Source: Eubacterium multiforme (GTDB lineage: Bacteria > Bacillota > Clostridia > Clostridiales > Clostridiaceae). Taken from it: 64,000 nucleotides of DNA. The position numbers and the translations under genes were made by a program. The notes beneath the pieces were generated by a model. It was not told the DNA's origin. It saw nothing but the letters and a program-made list of their open reading frames with translations, and did no database searches. This document shows, in pieces, positions 54,464 through 64,000 of this stretch; the first letter of the stretch is position 1, and every line of letters starts with the position of its first letter. Where the stretch lies: positions 434,001-498,000 of the forward strand of contig NZ_JAUSUF010000001.1 of the NCBI RefSeq assembly GCF_030813415.1, read 5' to 3'.

Positions 54464-56338
54464 ATGGAAAAACAACATAATACTGATGTAAACGTTGACG
54501 CTTTATTTTTAGGCCCAAAAGCTGAAAATGAAGAATTTTTCTTGAAAAATTTAACAAAAATGTTTACTGAACATTCTCAATGGAGAAAAAATTTCCACCC
54601 TGAAGATGAAAATGTTATTACAGGTGATAGATTAACAAATAAAAACTTTATAGAAACTCAAAAGAAAACTGAATGTGTTTTAGAAGAGCTTTCTTCTAAA
54701 TTAAGAGCAAATATGATGCCTTGGCATTCTATGAGATATATAGGTCACATGAATGCAGAAACAATAATGCCAGCATTACTCGGATATTTTGCAGCAATGA
54801 TGTATAACGGAAACAATTGTGCTTACGAAGGTGCACCAGCAACTACAATATTAGAAGGCGAAGTTGGTGAAGATTTCTGTAAACTTATGAGCATAGATCC
54901 ACAAACTGGCTGGGGTCATATTTCTGTAGATGGAACTACAGCAAATGTAGAAGCATTATGGTATGCTAGAAATATCAAATCATTACCACTTGCAATGAAA
55001 GAAGTTGCACCAGAACTAGTAGAAGGAAAAACTGAATGGGAACTTTTAAATATGTCAGTAAAAGAAATACTAGATATATTAGAAAAAAATAATGATAAAA
55101 TTGATGCTATAAAAGAACATTCAGCTAGAGCTTCAGGTTCTCTTATCCCTAAACTCGGAAAAGTATTAGTTCCACAAACAAAACACTATTCATGGCTTAA
55201 GGCTGTAGATATTTTGGGAGTAGGTTCAGATAATTTAATACAAGTTCCAGTTGATGATCATTTTAGAATGAAAATTGATTCATTAGAGGAAATAATTAAG
55301 GACTGTGTAAGTAAAGAAATTCCTATTATGTGTGTAGTAGGAGTAGTTGGTTCAACAGAAGAAGGATCAGTTGACTGTATTGATAAAATTGCTGACTTAA
55401 GAGATAAATTCTCAAAACAAGGAATTAATTTCTACTTCCATATAGATGCAGCCTTCGGTGCATATTGCAGAGCTATTTTCTTAGATACAGATGGTTCATT
55501 TATACCTGAAAATCAATTAAAAGCTAAGCTTGAAGAACATCATGTTTTTGAACATCCTGAAAATATTAGTTGGCCTTCTAAAGATATATATATTGCATTT
55601 AGAGATATGAATAGAGCTGATAGTTTAACTATAGATCCTCATAAAATGGGTTATGTTCCTTATGCTGCAGGAGGTATTTGTATAAAAGATAAAAGAATGA
55701 GAGATTCAATATCTTATTTTGCAAATTATACTTTTGAAAAGGGAATGGATATTCCTGTATTACTTGGAGCATTTACATTAGAAGGTTCTAAAGCAGGAGC
55801 TTCTGCTGCAGCTGTATGGGCAGCTCATCAAGTATTACCACTAAATATTACTGGATATGGTAAATTAATAGGTGCAAGTATAGAAAGTGCCTTCAATGTT
55901 TATAATAGATTAGAATCTCAAAAAACATTTGAAGTAAATGGAACAAATATTATTGTAAAAACATTGACAAAACCAGAATTTAATATGGTTGACTTTGCCT
56001 TTAATATAGAAGGAAACACAGATTTAGAATTAATGAATAAGATAAATCATTTATTCTATGAAGAAGCTTCATTCTGCACAAAATTATTTACAAATGATTT
56101 CATAACTTCTCATACTATATTTGATTATTCTGGTTATGGAGATAGTCCAGTTAAGTTTGCTGAAAAATTTGGAATATCAAAAACTGAATGGGATAGAGTT
56201 CATTCAATAGGTTTATTAAGGGCTACAGCATTAAATACATTCTTCGCTGATAAGGAAACTTTTGATGTTTATGAAAAGAAAATATCAAAAGCAATTGTAG
56301 AAGACTTAAAAATAGTTCTAATGAAACTTAACAACTAA
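54464..56338 (+). CDS. Divergent TyrDC-type PLP decarboxylase, copy 3
   Basis: The 624-residue protein is homologous along its whole length to the other two but far less similar to them than they are to each other. Kept: [65 protein letters not shown] with Lys394. Changed: HIDAAFGAYCR for [31 protein letters not shown] for [18 protein letters not shown], and SHTIFDYSGYGDSP near the C-terminus for [14 protein letters not shown]. Altered substrate is likely. ATG 54464 with AAGGAG 9 nt upstream. It has no antiporter of its own and faces the other two genes. Confidence 0.88.
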   Translation: MEKQHNTDVNVDALFLGPKAENEEFFLKNLTKMFTEHSQWRKNFHPEDENVITGDRLTNKNFIETQKKTECVLEELSSKLRANMMPWHSMRYIGHMNAETIMPALLGYFAAMMYNGNNCAYEGAPATTILEGEVGEDFCKLMSIDPQTGWGHISVDGTTANVEALWYARNIKSLPLAMKEVAPELVEGKTEWELLNMSVKEILDILEKNNDKIDAIKEHSARASGSLIPKLGKVLVPQTKHYSWLKAVDILGVGSDNLIQVPVDDHFRMKIDSLEEIIKDCVSKEIPIMCVVGVVGSTEEGSVDCIDKIADLRDKFSKQGINFYFHIDAAFGAYCRAIFLDTDGSFIPENQLKAKLEEHHVFEHPENISWPSKDIYIAFRDMNRADSLTIDPHKMGYVPYAAGGICIKDKRMRDSISYFANYTFEKGMDIPVLLGAFTLEGSKAGASAAAVWAAHQVLPLNITGYGKLIGASIESAFNVYNRLESQKTFEVNGTNIIVKTLTKPEFNMVDFAFNIEGNTDLELMNKINHLFYEEASFCTKLFTNDFITSHTIFDYSGYGDSPVKFAEKFGISKTEWDRVHSIGLLRATALNTFFADKETFDVYEKKISKAIVEDLKIVLMKLNN

Positions 56339-56507
56339 ATTATTTAACCATAAATAATTAGTTTATACTTTTCTATAAATTTAAATTGACTTCATATTTA
56401 TAAAATATTAATAATAAAATTTATTTTTATTATTAATATAAAAGTAATCTTTTTCATATATGTTTTATAATAAAATTTCCTATATTTTTATATAAAAATG
56501 CAAAAAA

Positions 56508-56536
56508 AGAGAAACTCATCTCAAATGAGTTTCTCT
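56508..56536 (-). terminator. Terminator of decarboxylase 2
   Basis: AGAGAAACTCAT and ATGAGTTTCTCT form a perfect 12-bp stem; the minus strand then has TTTTTTTGC. It lies 13 bp past the stop and could also stop the convergent decarboxylase 3 transcript. Confidence 0.85.
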
Positions 56537-56549
56537 TAATATTTTTATA

Positions 56550-58403
56550 TTATCTTACATCGTAGATATTTTCTAATTTCTTTTGAATTGCAGTATCTAC
56601 TTTTTCCATGTATTCATCAAATGTTGCCATGTTGTTTATATATGGTGAAAGTACGCAAGCTCTTAATACTGTAACTTTTTCAACTTTATCCCACTCTTCT
56701 CTTGAGAATCCAAGTGATTTAACAAATGGATATGGGCTGTTTCCATAGTCTGGTACTGCGAAATCAGTATGTGAAGTTATGAAGTCATTATCATATAATC
56801 CACCCTTTGCATATGAAGCTTCTTCATAGAAATCATGATTTAATTCATTCATCTTAGTTAAATCAGTATTTCCTTCTTCATTGAATGCAAAGTCAACCAT
56901 GTTAAAGTCTGGTCTTATTAATGTGTTAAGGATAACTTTCTTATCTCCAACCATAAATTCTTTTCCATTGAAGTGGTTATAAAGGTTAAATGCTCCTTCA
57001 ATTCCAGCTCCAATAAGTTTTCCGTATCCAGTGATGTTTAATGGTAATACTCTGTGAGCTGTCCAAACTGATGCAGCTGTAGCTCCTGCCTTTGATCCTT
57101 CAAGCATGAATGCTCCAAGAAGTGCTGGTATATCCATTCCTTTTTCAAATACGTAAGTTGCAAAGTATGAAATTGATTCTCTCATTCTCTTATCTTTTAC
57201 AACTATACCACCTGCTGAATAAGGGATATATCCCATTTTGTGTGGGTCGATAGTTACTGTATCACATTCGCTTATAGCTTTGAATGCTTCGTAAGTATCA
57301 TCTGAAGGCCACATAGTAGCTTCATTTAAGAATACTCCATGTTCTAAGTATTTCTTCTTTAATTCATCCTTAGCTATGAAGCTATAATCTTCATCTAAGA
57401 ATATTGATCTTGCATATCCGCCGTATGCAGCATCAACGTGTGCATAGAAGTTAATTCCTTCTTTAGCTAATTTATCTCTTACAGCTATGATCTTATGAAT
57501 ATCATCAACTGCTCCTTCTTCTGTTGAACCAACAACTCCAACAACTCCTAATGTAGGAATTCCCTTTGCTGCATATTCTCTTATTTTCTTTTCAAGAACT
57601 TCTGTATCCATTCTGTATTGTTCATTAACTTCTACAGCTTCAACTTGATCTAATCCAATTCCTATTATATCTGCCGCTTTAAGCCATGAGTAATGTTTAG
57701 TTTGAGGAACAAACCATTTTCCTAATTTTCCTAAGTTCTTACCACTTCTAGCTGATTTAGCTTTTAAATCATCTAACTTTTCTGGTACTCTATCAACTAA
57801 ATCTAAGATTTCTTTTGTTGACATATTTAAAAGTTCCCATTCAGTTTTTCCTTCAACTAATTCTGGTGCAATTTCTTTCATTGCAAGTGGTAATGATTTG
57901 ATGTTTCTAGCATACCAAATTGCTTCTAAGTTAGCGATTGATCCATCTGCACAAATGTGTCCCCAACCGATTCCTTCTTCATATCCCATAAGTCTTGCAA
58001 AATCTGCTCCAACTTCTTCTTCCATTTCTGAAGTTCCTGGTGATGATTCATAAGCAACATTGTTTCCATTGTATAACATAGCTGCAAAATATCCAAGTAA
58101 TGCTGGCATTAAAGTTTCTGAGTTCATATGTCCTAAGAATCTTGGTGAATGCCATGGTAATGATTGTGATCTTAACTTTCTTGATAATTCAGTTAAAACA
58201 TCTTCCATTTTTTCAGCAGTCATAAGGTAATCAGCTTCATTTTTATCAGCATTCTTTATGATGCACTTATCTTCTGGATGATAGTTTTTTCTCCATTGGC
58301 TATGATCTTCAAATAACATTTTTAAATGTTTTTCGAATGTATCTTTGTTTTCTGACTTTGGTCCTAAAAATAATGCTTTTAAGTTTAAATCTTGTCCACT
58401 CAT
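56550..58403 (-). CDS. Tyrosine-decarboxylase-type group II PLP decarboxylase, copy 2
   Basis: The 617-residue protein is nearly the same as copy 1 in most blocks ([49 protein letters not shown]). Differences include two extra residues ([15 protein letters not shown] for [13 protein letters not shown]) and a changed C-terminal segment. ATG 58403 follows AAAAGGAGCATTT. It is downstream of antiporter 2 with a 167-bp gap holding a hairpin. The near identity of the two cassettes implies a recent duplication. Both would make the same amine unless the small differences matter. Confidence 0.92.
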   Translation of the reverse strand: MSGQDLNLKALFLGPKSENKDTFEKHLKMLFEDHSQWRKNYHPEDKCIIKNADKNEADYLMTAEKMEDVLTELSRKLRSQSLPWHSPRFLGHMNSETLMPALLGYFAAMLYNGNNVAYESSPGTSEMEEEVGADFARLMGYEEGIGWGHICADGSIANLEAIWYARNIKSLPLAMKEIAPELVEGKTEWELLNMSTKEILDLVDRVPEKLDDLKAKSARSGKNLGKLGKWFVPQTKHYSWLKAADIIGIGLDQVEAVEVNEQYRMDTEVLEKKIREYAAKGIPTLGVVGVVGSTEEGAVDDIHKIIAVRDKLAKEGINFYAHVDAAYGGYARSIFLDEDYSFIAKDELKKKYLEHGVFLNEATMWPSDDTYEAFKAISECDTVTIDPHKMGYIPYSAGGIVVKDKRMRESISYFATYVFEKGMDIPALLGAFMLEGSKAGATAASVWTAHRVLPLNITGYGKLIGAGIEGAFNLYNHFNGKEFMVGDKKVILNTLIRPDFNMVDFAFNEEGNTDLTKMNELNHDFYEEASYAKGGLYDNDFITSHTDFAVPDYGNSPYPFVKSLGFSREEWDKVEKVTVLRACVLSPYINNMATFDEYMEKVDTAIQKKLENIYDVR

Positions 58404-58444
58404 TTTTAAATGCTCCTTTTCATATGTTTTGTAAGTTTACAAAT

Positions 58445-58494
58445 CATATGACCATTTAAAATGAAAGATTAACCTCATTTTAAATGCCCATACG
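58445..58494 (-). repeat. Intercistronic hairpin between antiporter 2 and decarboxylase 2
   Basis: CATTTAAAATGA (58453-58464) pairs with TCATTTTAAATG (58475-58486), extended by a 6-bp outer helix (58445-58450 with 58489-58494) across a 2x2 internal loop. No T-tail follows. Downstream at 58514 and 58534 are two TATAATGCT words. It occupies the same place as the hairpin at 52424-52469 of cassette 1. Confidence 0.5.
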
Positions 58495-58570
58495 GTTTTT
58501 AACTTATAAATTTTATAATGCTTTTTTTAAATTTATAATGCTTTTAAATATTATTTATATAAATTAAATA

Positions 58571-59983
58571 TTATTTATCGATTTTTTTCCATTCAGGTTT
58601 CTTAAACTTGAATATAATTAATGGTATTATTACACTTACTAATGTTCCAATAATTTGGAATGAAATATAGAAAGTATGTTGACTTGTTGGTAATATTGAT
58701 GGTGGTATTAAACTTACTATTACAGTAATTGATACTCCAAATATAGCAAGTAATGCTACAACCCACATTAATCCATTACCTTTAGCTCCAAGTCTAAATG
58801 GTCTTTCAACTTCTGGCATTTTATATCTTAATACGATAGCTGCTATTGCTATTAATATGTAAACTACGCAGTAAAGTATAGTTGTTGTTACAGTTATCAT
58901 AAAGAATGCACTATTAACATCTGATGTTACAACATAAGTTATTGATATTATTGAAATAACGATAGCTTGTATTAAAACAAATGTTATTGGTACTCCATTT
59001 GAAGTTCTCTTTTGGAAAACTGGAGGTAAATTTCCTTCTTCAGCAACTTTAATCATTGCTTTTGATGGTCCAAGTACCCAAGCACTTAATTGAACTAGAA
59101 CACCAATAGCTATCATAGCTGATATTATATTATTAAATATTGATGGTATTCCAAGGTTTTGACAGTATATAACAAATGGTTGAGTTATATTTGCTAATTC
59201 CATTTTTCCAGCTGGAACTGCATTTGAAACTGTTAAGCCTGCTATTAAGTTGAATATAACTAATACGATAACTGATAATATAACAGCTATTGGATAGTTT
59301 TTCTTTGGGTTTTCAATGTTGTTAGCGTGAACTGATGATATTTCAACACCTGCAAATATAAATATAATTCCTGAGAAATAAGTTAAACTTCCAAAATCAC
59401 TGAAATTTGGTATAAGTTTACTTGTACTAAATGTTCCTAAACAACTGTTAGGTTGTATTCCGTTTTTAAATAAATAAATTAATCCTAATACTACAAGTGC
59501 GATAAATGGAATATAAACACCAATTACTGCTCCCCAGTTACCAACTATCTTAACCATATCAAACTTAAGATTTAATAAAGTAACTCCCCAATAAGAAATA
59601 AGTATAACTACGAATATGAATATATTATTTTTTGATAAGCTTTCGTTACCAACAACATATCCAAGTAAAACTCCAACTGTTGAAGCAACCATTACCATAC
59701 CGAAGAACATTTGAACCCATAATAACCATGATGTTACGAATCCCCATTTTTCTCCAAGTGCGGCTTTAACCCAAACGTGAGGGCCTCCTTCTTCTGGCCA
59801 TCCTGTTGCAAGTTCTGCTGCCATTAATGATATAGGAATAGCAAATACTATAACTGCTCCTACAAGATAAAAGATTTGTGTCCAACCATTTATTGCTAAC
59901 GTAGGAACACTTCTTACTGTACCAAAGAAGGCCATTGTTATTCCTATAAGTTGGAATAGTGTAAGTTTTTTAACACTGCTCAT
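58571..59983 (-). CDS. Amino acid/amine antiporter (APC family, GadC/TyrP type), copy 2
   Basis: The 470-residue protein has twelve helices and is a close paralogue of copy 1 (SVKKLTLFQLIGITMAFFGTV, ELATGWPEEGGPHVWVKAALG, YFSGIIFIFAGVEISSVHAN). It is expected to exchange the substrate of decarboxylase 2 for its amine or decarboxylated product. ATG 59983 follows GGAAAGGAAG. A TTGACA/TAATAT promoter with 16-nt spacing lies at 60145-60118. The gene is first in its cassette. Confidence 0.92.
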   Translation of the reverse strand: MSSVKKLTLFQLIGITMAFFGTVRSVPTLAINGWTQIFYLVGAVIVFAIPISLMAAELATGWPEEGGPHVWVKAALGEKWGFVTSWLLWVQMFFGMVMVASTVGVLLGYVVGNESLSKNNIFIFVVILISYWGVTLLNLKFDMVKIVGNWGAVIGVYIPFIALVVLGLIYLFKNGIQPNSCLGTFSTSKLIPNFSDFGSLTYFSGIIFIFAGVEISSVHANNIENPKKNYPIAVILSVIVLVIFNLIAGLTVSNAVPAGKMELANITQPFVIYCQNLGIPSIFNNIISAMIAIGVLVQLSAWVLGPSKAMIKVAEEGNLPPVFQKRTSNGVPITFVLIQAIVISIISITYVVTSDVNSAFFMITVTTTILYCVVYILIAIAAIVLRYKMPEVERPFRLGAKGNGLMWVVALLAIFGVSITVIVSLIPPSILPTSQHTFYISFQIIGTLVSVIIPLIIFKFKKPEWKKIDK

Positions 59984-60506
59984 AAGACTACTTCCTTTCC
60001 TGAAAATATTTAATTTTTCATAAAAAATTATTACATCTTAAAATTTTAAATCTAATAATTTTTTTATATTTATACTTATTATTGAAAAGCATTCTCTCCT
60101 GAATAAGTACACATTATATATTATTCTCTTTTATTTTTTTGTCAAATTGCTATATAGGCCAAAGAATACACTTTAGATACAATATTCATATTTAATCAAT
60201 TTTGTTTTCAATTTGTTCATCTAAAATGCTATTAAATCTGTTTTTTATTCCTTTCAATAAGTAATATAAAATATATTTTTTAATATTTGTTCATAATTAA
60301 ACCTTTAACATCATTAATTTAGTGTTTTTATTTAACCTTTTTATTAACTAAAAATGTACTAAATAATTAAGGAATCACTTCCTTTTTTGTTATATTTATT
60401 CAGTAATTAAATGCAATTTTTCATAATATACTTTACTATTAATATTTTTATCCAAGTAAACATTTACATAAAATTTTATAAAAAAGGTCTATGAAAGGAG
60501 AATTAT
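59984..60506. promoter_or_regulatory. Divergent intergenic region upstream of antiporter 2
   Basis: The minus-strand promoter of antiporter 2 is TTGACA (60145-60140) and TAATAT (60123-60118), spacer 16 nt, giving a leader of about 125 nt. The rest is AT-rich, and only the small gene start at 60507 is recognised. Some 250 bp between 60150 and 60480 hold no readable feature. Confidence 0.5.
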
Positions 60507-60614
60507 ATGAGTAAAGAGTCAAATATAAATGCTATTAAACATGCTTTAGGTATACTAGTTATATTTTTAATTTTAGTTATCTTTGCTATTTTCTTTGAAA
60601 ATTTTTTCTTATAA
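60507..60614 (+). CDS. 35-residue single-span membrane peptide
   Basis: The peptide starts MSKESNINAIKHALG, then has a membrane helix of about 18 residues (ILVIFLILVIFAIFF) and ends ENFFL. The AAAGGAG site lies 6 nt before the ATG and a strong terminator begins 12 bp after the stop, so it is a complete small transcription unit. Such peptides often bind a neighbouring transporter; the closest are antiporter 2 and the MFS protein. No homologue is recognised. Confidence 0.6.
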   Translation: MSKESNINAIKHALGILVIFLILVIFAIFFENFFL

Positions 60615-60625
60615 ATAAAAAAATA

Positions 60626-60673
60626 GAATCTACATAAATAGTTTCTTTTTGAATTAACTATTTATATAGATTC
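60626..60673. terminator. Bidirectional terminator between the small peptide and MFS genes
   Basis: GAATCTACATAAATAGTT and AACTATTTATATAGATTC pair over 18 positions with one mismatch, then CATTTTTATTTTT on the plus strand. Confidence 0.8.
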
Positions 60674-60709
60674 CATTTTTATTTTTCCTATATTTTTTAA
60701 TTTACTCTA

Positions 60710-62443
60710 CTATTTTTCAGCTACTTCTTTCTTTTTATTAGTTAAACATAAAGCTAATACAAGTCCTATTGCTGCAATTACAGCTGAAGCAATAAATAAA
60801 TTTGCAAATCCATTATTCATTGTTTGTTGGAATGTATTTTCTATAGCTACCCTAGCTCCATCTACTTGAGTTAAATAATTAGCTTTCATTGATGTAAATG
60901 CTTCATTCATAGTAGTATGTGGTGGAAGGTGACCTGCCATTCCTCTTTCAATTGCAGGTTTTGCTTTATCAAACATAAAGTTTGAAAATTCCTTCATTAC
61001 TCCTGTAATACTTGTAACATCTGCATTTTGGAATGAATCAATTATATGCTTTGGAATATCTGAATTTGTAATTGAACCTGCCATTCCTCCACTAGCCCCT
61101 GGAATTTTAGGCATTACCTTCATAATTTCTGTAGGCATTTTATCTCCAGCCTCTGCTATGAAGTTTATTAATATATTTGGAGATACAGCAATACCAATAC
61201 TCTTTATAAGAGATAAAGTTGATTGTGCTGATGCCGCATTTTCTTTTGCCACATAAGTTTGCATTAAATAATTAAGTGGTGTTCCCATTGTAAGTCCCAT
61301 ACCAGCACCCATTATTGCAAGACCTATAAGTAATACAACCATATTATTATCTTTTGCAACAATTAATGCTAGCATTAATGTACCTATAATTGTACAAGAA
61401 AATCCTACTAACAATACTGCTTTTGCTGAATATTTATCTATAAATTTACCACCTATAGGTGATGCAATACCTGTAAATACAGCCATTATAGTGATTAAAT
61501 ATCCACCTGAACCTTGTGCTAATCTTAATGAATTTTCACCAAATTGAGGAATAAATACAACACTCATCATTCCACATCCAACAGATAAACTCATAAGTAA
61601 AGTAAGACATATATTTCTATTTCTAAAATAGTTTAAATCTATTATTGGATCTTCAGCTCTATTTTCACGATATATGAATAAAGGTAATAATACAACAAAA
61701 ATAATTAGGAATGGATAAACATCAGTTGATCTTAATGATTCACTAAATTTATGGAAATTTAAATTTGTAACTGCATACATAATTGATGAAATCATAACTG
61801 CTACAATTACACTTCCAATAGTATCCATTTTTTTGTCTATATGTTTTTGTTCTACTATCTTAATCTTAATTGCCATTATAACAACTATTAAACATATTGG
61901 AACATTAATAAAGAATAATAATCCCCAATTATCTGCACCAAATAAATTTATTATTCCAGAACCTACTGTAGGTCCAAGAACTGTAGCTATACCATAAGTT
62001 GCACCAACTAATCCTAAAGCTGATCCTCTTTTTGAAACTGGGAAGCTTTCTCCTATAAATGCTGTTGCAACTGGCATAATTCCACCACCACCAATAGCTT
62101 GTATAACTCTTGCTACTAGTAGTCCATCATAACCACCTATGTAATCTGAAAATCCGCATAATGCTGAACCTATACCAAAAACAGCAACTGAAAATACGAA
62201 CATTTTTTTCTTTCCATATCTATCTGATAATTTTCCTGAAATAGGCATTATAACTGCATATGCTAATGTATAAATTGTAATCATCCAAACAGATGTATCT
62301 GCACCTACTCCTAATGCATCTGCAATTACTGTTCTTGCTGGTGATACTATACCAGAATCCATACCACCTATAAATATTCCTAGTAAAAACATTGTCATAA
62401 GTGCCTTTTGCACCTTTGGTGCATACCCATTTTCATTTTCCAT
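60710..62443 (-). CDS. MFS drug/metabolite transporter, DHA2 (EmrB/QacA) family
   Basis: The 577-residue protein has 14 membrane helices. Family marks: GGMDSGIVSPARTVIADAL (helix 1, motif D1-like), the intracellular loop GKLSDRYGKKKMFV (motif A) and RVIQAIGGGGIMPVATAFI (motif C-like GGGG). A long extracytoplasmic loop of about 110 residues precedes the last helix. DHA2 proteins export drugs or metabolites with H+. The position beside decarboxylase and aspartate decarboxylase genes suggests export of a decarboxylation product, but this is not shown. ATG 62443 with AAAGGAGG. It is divergent from the aspartate decarboxylase gene. Confidence 0.88.
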   Translation of the reverse strand: MENENGYAPKVQKALMTMFLLGIFIGGMDSGIVSPARTVIADALGVGADTSVWMITIYTLAYAVIMPISGKLSDRYGKKKMFVFSVAVFGIGSALCGFSDYIGGYDGLLVARVIQAIGGGGIMPVATAFIGESFPVSKRGSALGLVGATYGIATVLGPTVGSGIINLFGADNWGLLFFINVPICLIVVIMAIKIKIVEQKHIDKKMDTIGSVIVAVMISSIMYAVTNLNFHKFSESLRSTDVYPFLIIFVVLLPLFIYRENRAEDPIIDLNYFRNRNICLTLLMSLSVGCGMMSVVFIPQFGENSLRLAQGSGGYLITIMAVFTGIASPIGGKFIDKYSAKAVLLVGFSCTIIGTLMLALIVAKDNNMVVLLIGLAIMGAGMGLTMGTPLNYLMQTYVAKENAASAQSTLSLIKSIGIAVSPNILINFIAEAGDKMPTEIMKVMPKIPGASGGMAGSITNSDIPKHIIDSFQNADVTSITGVMKEFSNFMFDKAKPAIERGMAGHLPPHTTMNEAFTSMKANYLTQVDGARVAIENTFQQTMNNGFANLFIASAVIAAIGLVLALCLTNKKKEVAEK

Positions 62444-62729
62444 TTTAATTCCTCCTTTGTTAATACACCTCTTATCCCACCGCTTTATGAACCATGTTCA
62501 AATTATAGTTTTATTCTCACTTCAATTCAATGGAGAAACTGTAATATTTTTGTTAACTAATAATGATTATTAACAAAAATACTTAATTGTTAACTGTATT
62601 AAGTTAATTGTACAATTTTAATAAAAAAATTTAACAATATTATTACTGTTTATCTCTTTTATTATTTTAAAGTTGTTGTATAGTTTTTTTGTGGCTAGAG
62701 TTTATATATAAATTTTAGGAGGATTAAAT

Positions 62730-64000
62730 ATGAATGATACTGTTAAACTTAAAGAAATTGAAGAGATTTATGATAAAATAAGTCCCTTTGAATTTAAAAA
62801 TGAATTATTAAAAGTAGCAAAAAAAGATATTGATGGAAGTAAGCGACCACTTCTTGATGCTGGAAGAGGAAATCCAAACTGGACAGCTGCAACTCCTCGT
62901 CAAGCTTTTTTTACTTTTGGGCAATTTGCAGTTTCTGAAACTCAAAGGGTTTGGAGTGAAGGAGACCTTGCTGGTATGCCTCATGCAAATGGTATATATA
63001 ATAGATTTAAAGAATTTGCAAATAAAAATAAAACTGCCCCTGGAATGGAGCTTTTAGTAAATATAATTGAATATGGAATAAATAAAAAAGGTTTTAATCC
63101 AGATAAATGGGTTTATGAACTTGCAGATGGAATAATTGGAGATAACTATCCTTTTCCAGATAGAATGTTATCCTATATAGAAAAAATAGTTCACGACTAT
63201 TTGGTAAAAGAACTTTGCTCTAATGACTCTAAATGTGGAGATTTTGATTTATTTGCTGTAGAAGGTGCTACTGCTGCTATGTGTTATATTTTTGATTCTT
63301 TAAAAGCTAATGAACTTTTATGTAAAGGAGATAAAATTGCTATAATTACACCTATATTTACACCTTACTTAGAAATTCCTCATATTCCAAGATATAGTTT
63401 AGATATAGTTCAAGTTAAAGCTTTGGAACATTCAAAAGATGGAAGTAATTGCTGGCAAGTATCTCAAAGTGAATTAGATAAACTTAAAGATACTTCAATA
63501 AAAGCTTTATTTATTGTTAATCCTGGTAATCCTTCCTCTGTAGCTTTAACAAAAGAAAGCAAGGAAAAATTAATAAATATTGTTGAAGAATATAACAAAA
63601 ATCTAATAATAATTTCTGATGATGTATATGGTACATTCGTTCCTAATTTCCGTTCTTTAATGGCAGATCTTCCTTATAATACAATTGGCGTTTACTCTTT
63701 TTCAAAATATTTTGGAGTAACTGGCTATCGTTTGGGAACAATTGCTATTCATAAAAATAATGTATTAGATGATTTAATAAAAAATCTATCTGATGATAAA
63801 AAGGAACTTATTAGAAGAAGATATAAAGAACTTCGTACTGATTGTGAAAATCTACCTTTTATAGATAGAATTGTTGCAGATAGTAGACAGGTAGCCTTAA
63901 ACCACACTGCTGGTCTTTCAACTCCTCAACAAGTTCAAATGGCATTTTTCTGTGCCTTCTCTTTATTAGATACTGATGATAGTTATAAAAAGTTAACAAT
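62730..64000 (+). CDS. Aspartate 4-decarboxylase (5' part, cut by the window edge)
   Basis: About 423 residues are visible. The usual length is about 540. Motifs: RPLLDAGRGNPNWTAATPRQ, FAVEGATAAMCYIFDSL, VNPGNPSSVALTKES, IISDDVYGTFVPNF, and SFSKYFGVTGYRLGTI with the PLP lysine. This is the AspD/AsdA family, which converts L-aspartate to L-alanine and CO2 and consumes a proton. In other bacteria it pairs with an AspT antiporter; none is seen, though it may lie to the right. ATG 62730 with AGGAGG 7 nt upstream. Promoter is not clear. Confidence 0.92.
   Translation, partial: MNDTVKLKEIEEIYDKISPFEFKNELLKVAKKDIDGSKRPLLDAGRGNPNWTAATPRQAFFTFGQFAVSETQRVWSEGDLAGMPHANGIYNRFKEFANKNKTAPGMELLVNIIEYGINKKGFNPDKWVYELADGIIGDNYPFPDRMLSYIEKIVHDYLVKELCSNDSKCGDFDLFAVEGATAAMCYIFDSLKANELLCKGDKIAIITPIFTPYLEIPHIPRYSLDIVQVKALEHSKDGSNCWQVSQSELDKLKDTSIKALFIVNPGNPSSVALTKESKEKLINIVEEYNKNLIIISDDVYGTFVPNFRSLMADLPYNTIGVYSFSKYFGVTGYRLGTIAIHKNNVLDDLIKNLSDDKKELIRRRYKELRTDCENLPFIDRIVADSRQVALNHTAGLSTPQQVQMAFFCAFSLLDTDDSYKKLT

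Noticed and set aside
62830..63057. Open frame inside the aspartate decarboxylase gene
   Set aside because: It lies in another frame of a clearly coding region that continues to the window edge.

Overview
The window is about 64 kb of very AT-rich DNA. Ribosome-binding sites are strong (AGGAGG type) and GTG and TTG starts are common. It carries an Enterococcus-style V-type ATPase operon, PerR, a T-box leader, SpoVB-type flippases and Cys/Gly-rich proteins of a spore-surface kind. This points to a Clostridium sensu stricto chromosome, plausibly C. perfringens or a close relative. That is an inference from gene content; no 16S or other marker is present. No CRISPR array, tRNA, rRNA, insertion sequence or prophage was seen.

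Layout. 1-9.4 kb: mostly leftward single genes (partial DUF488 protein, secreted CAP protein, frameshifted Gfo/Idh oxidoreductase, stand-alone GT51 transglycosylase, Cys-cluster protein, VTT membrane protein, homocysteine S-methyltransferase, an aberrant LuxS homologue, GNAT acetyltransferase, WecA/TagO-like transferase). 9.4-18 kb: V-ATPase operon ntpF-I-K-E-C-G-A-B-D, with sodium-type ligands in the K ring subunit. 18-28 kb: B12-binding radical SAM protein, methyltransferase-like protein, two convergent SpoVB/MurJ-type flippases, an RluA pseudouridine synthase, an M20 amidohydrolase and a UvrD-type helicase. 28-34 kb: pncB, small unknown genes, perR, an orphan binding lipoprotein and a cluster of low-complexity Cys/Gly/Trp and Asn-rich proteins. 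34-41 kb: proteostasis block tig-clpP-clpX-lon-engB. 41-48 kb: TcaA-like protein, PHP phosphatase, ArAE-type membrane protein, AlaX editing protein and a CaxA antiporter.

48-64 kb is the most distinctive part, an amino-acid decarboxylation region. It holds a tyrosine T-box with tyrS, two directly repeated cassettes of antiporter plus tyrosine-decarboxylase-type enzyme, a third divergent decarboxylase in opposite orientation between them, a 35-residue membrane peptide, a DHA2 MFS transporter and the start of an aspartate 4-decarboxylase gene cut by the right edge. Decarboxylase/antiporter pairs consume protons and create membrane potential, so the region is probably an acid-stress or energy-yielding decarboxylation island.

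Items outside the protein annotation: a likely small RNA with three C-rich unpaired segments (about 42120-42265), a second possible short RNA upstream of perR on the minus strand (about 30493-30569), a C-rich structured 3' element (32541-32631), an array of AATAATGCT repeats between tyrS and the first decarboxylase, and a LuxS homologue lacking the catalytic Cys and one metal His. Assignments rest on reading motifs by eye; no database search was run.
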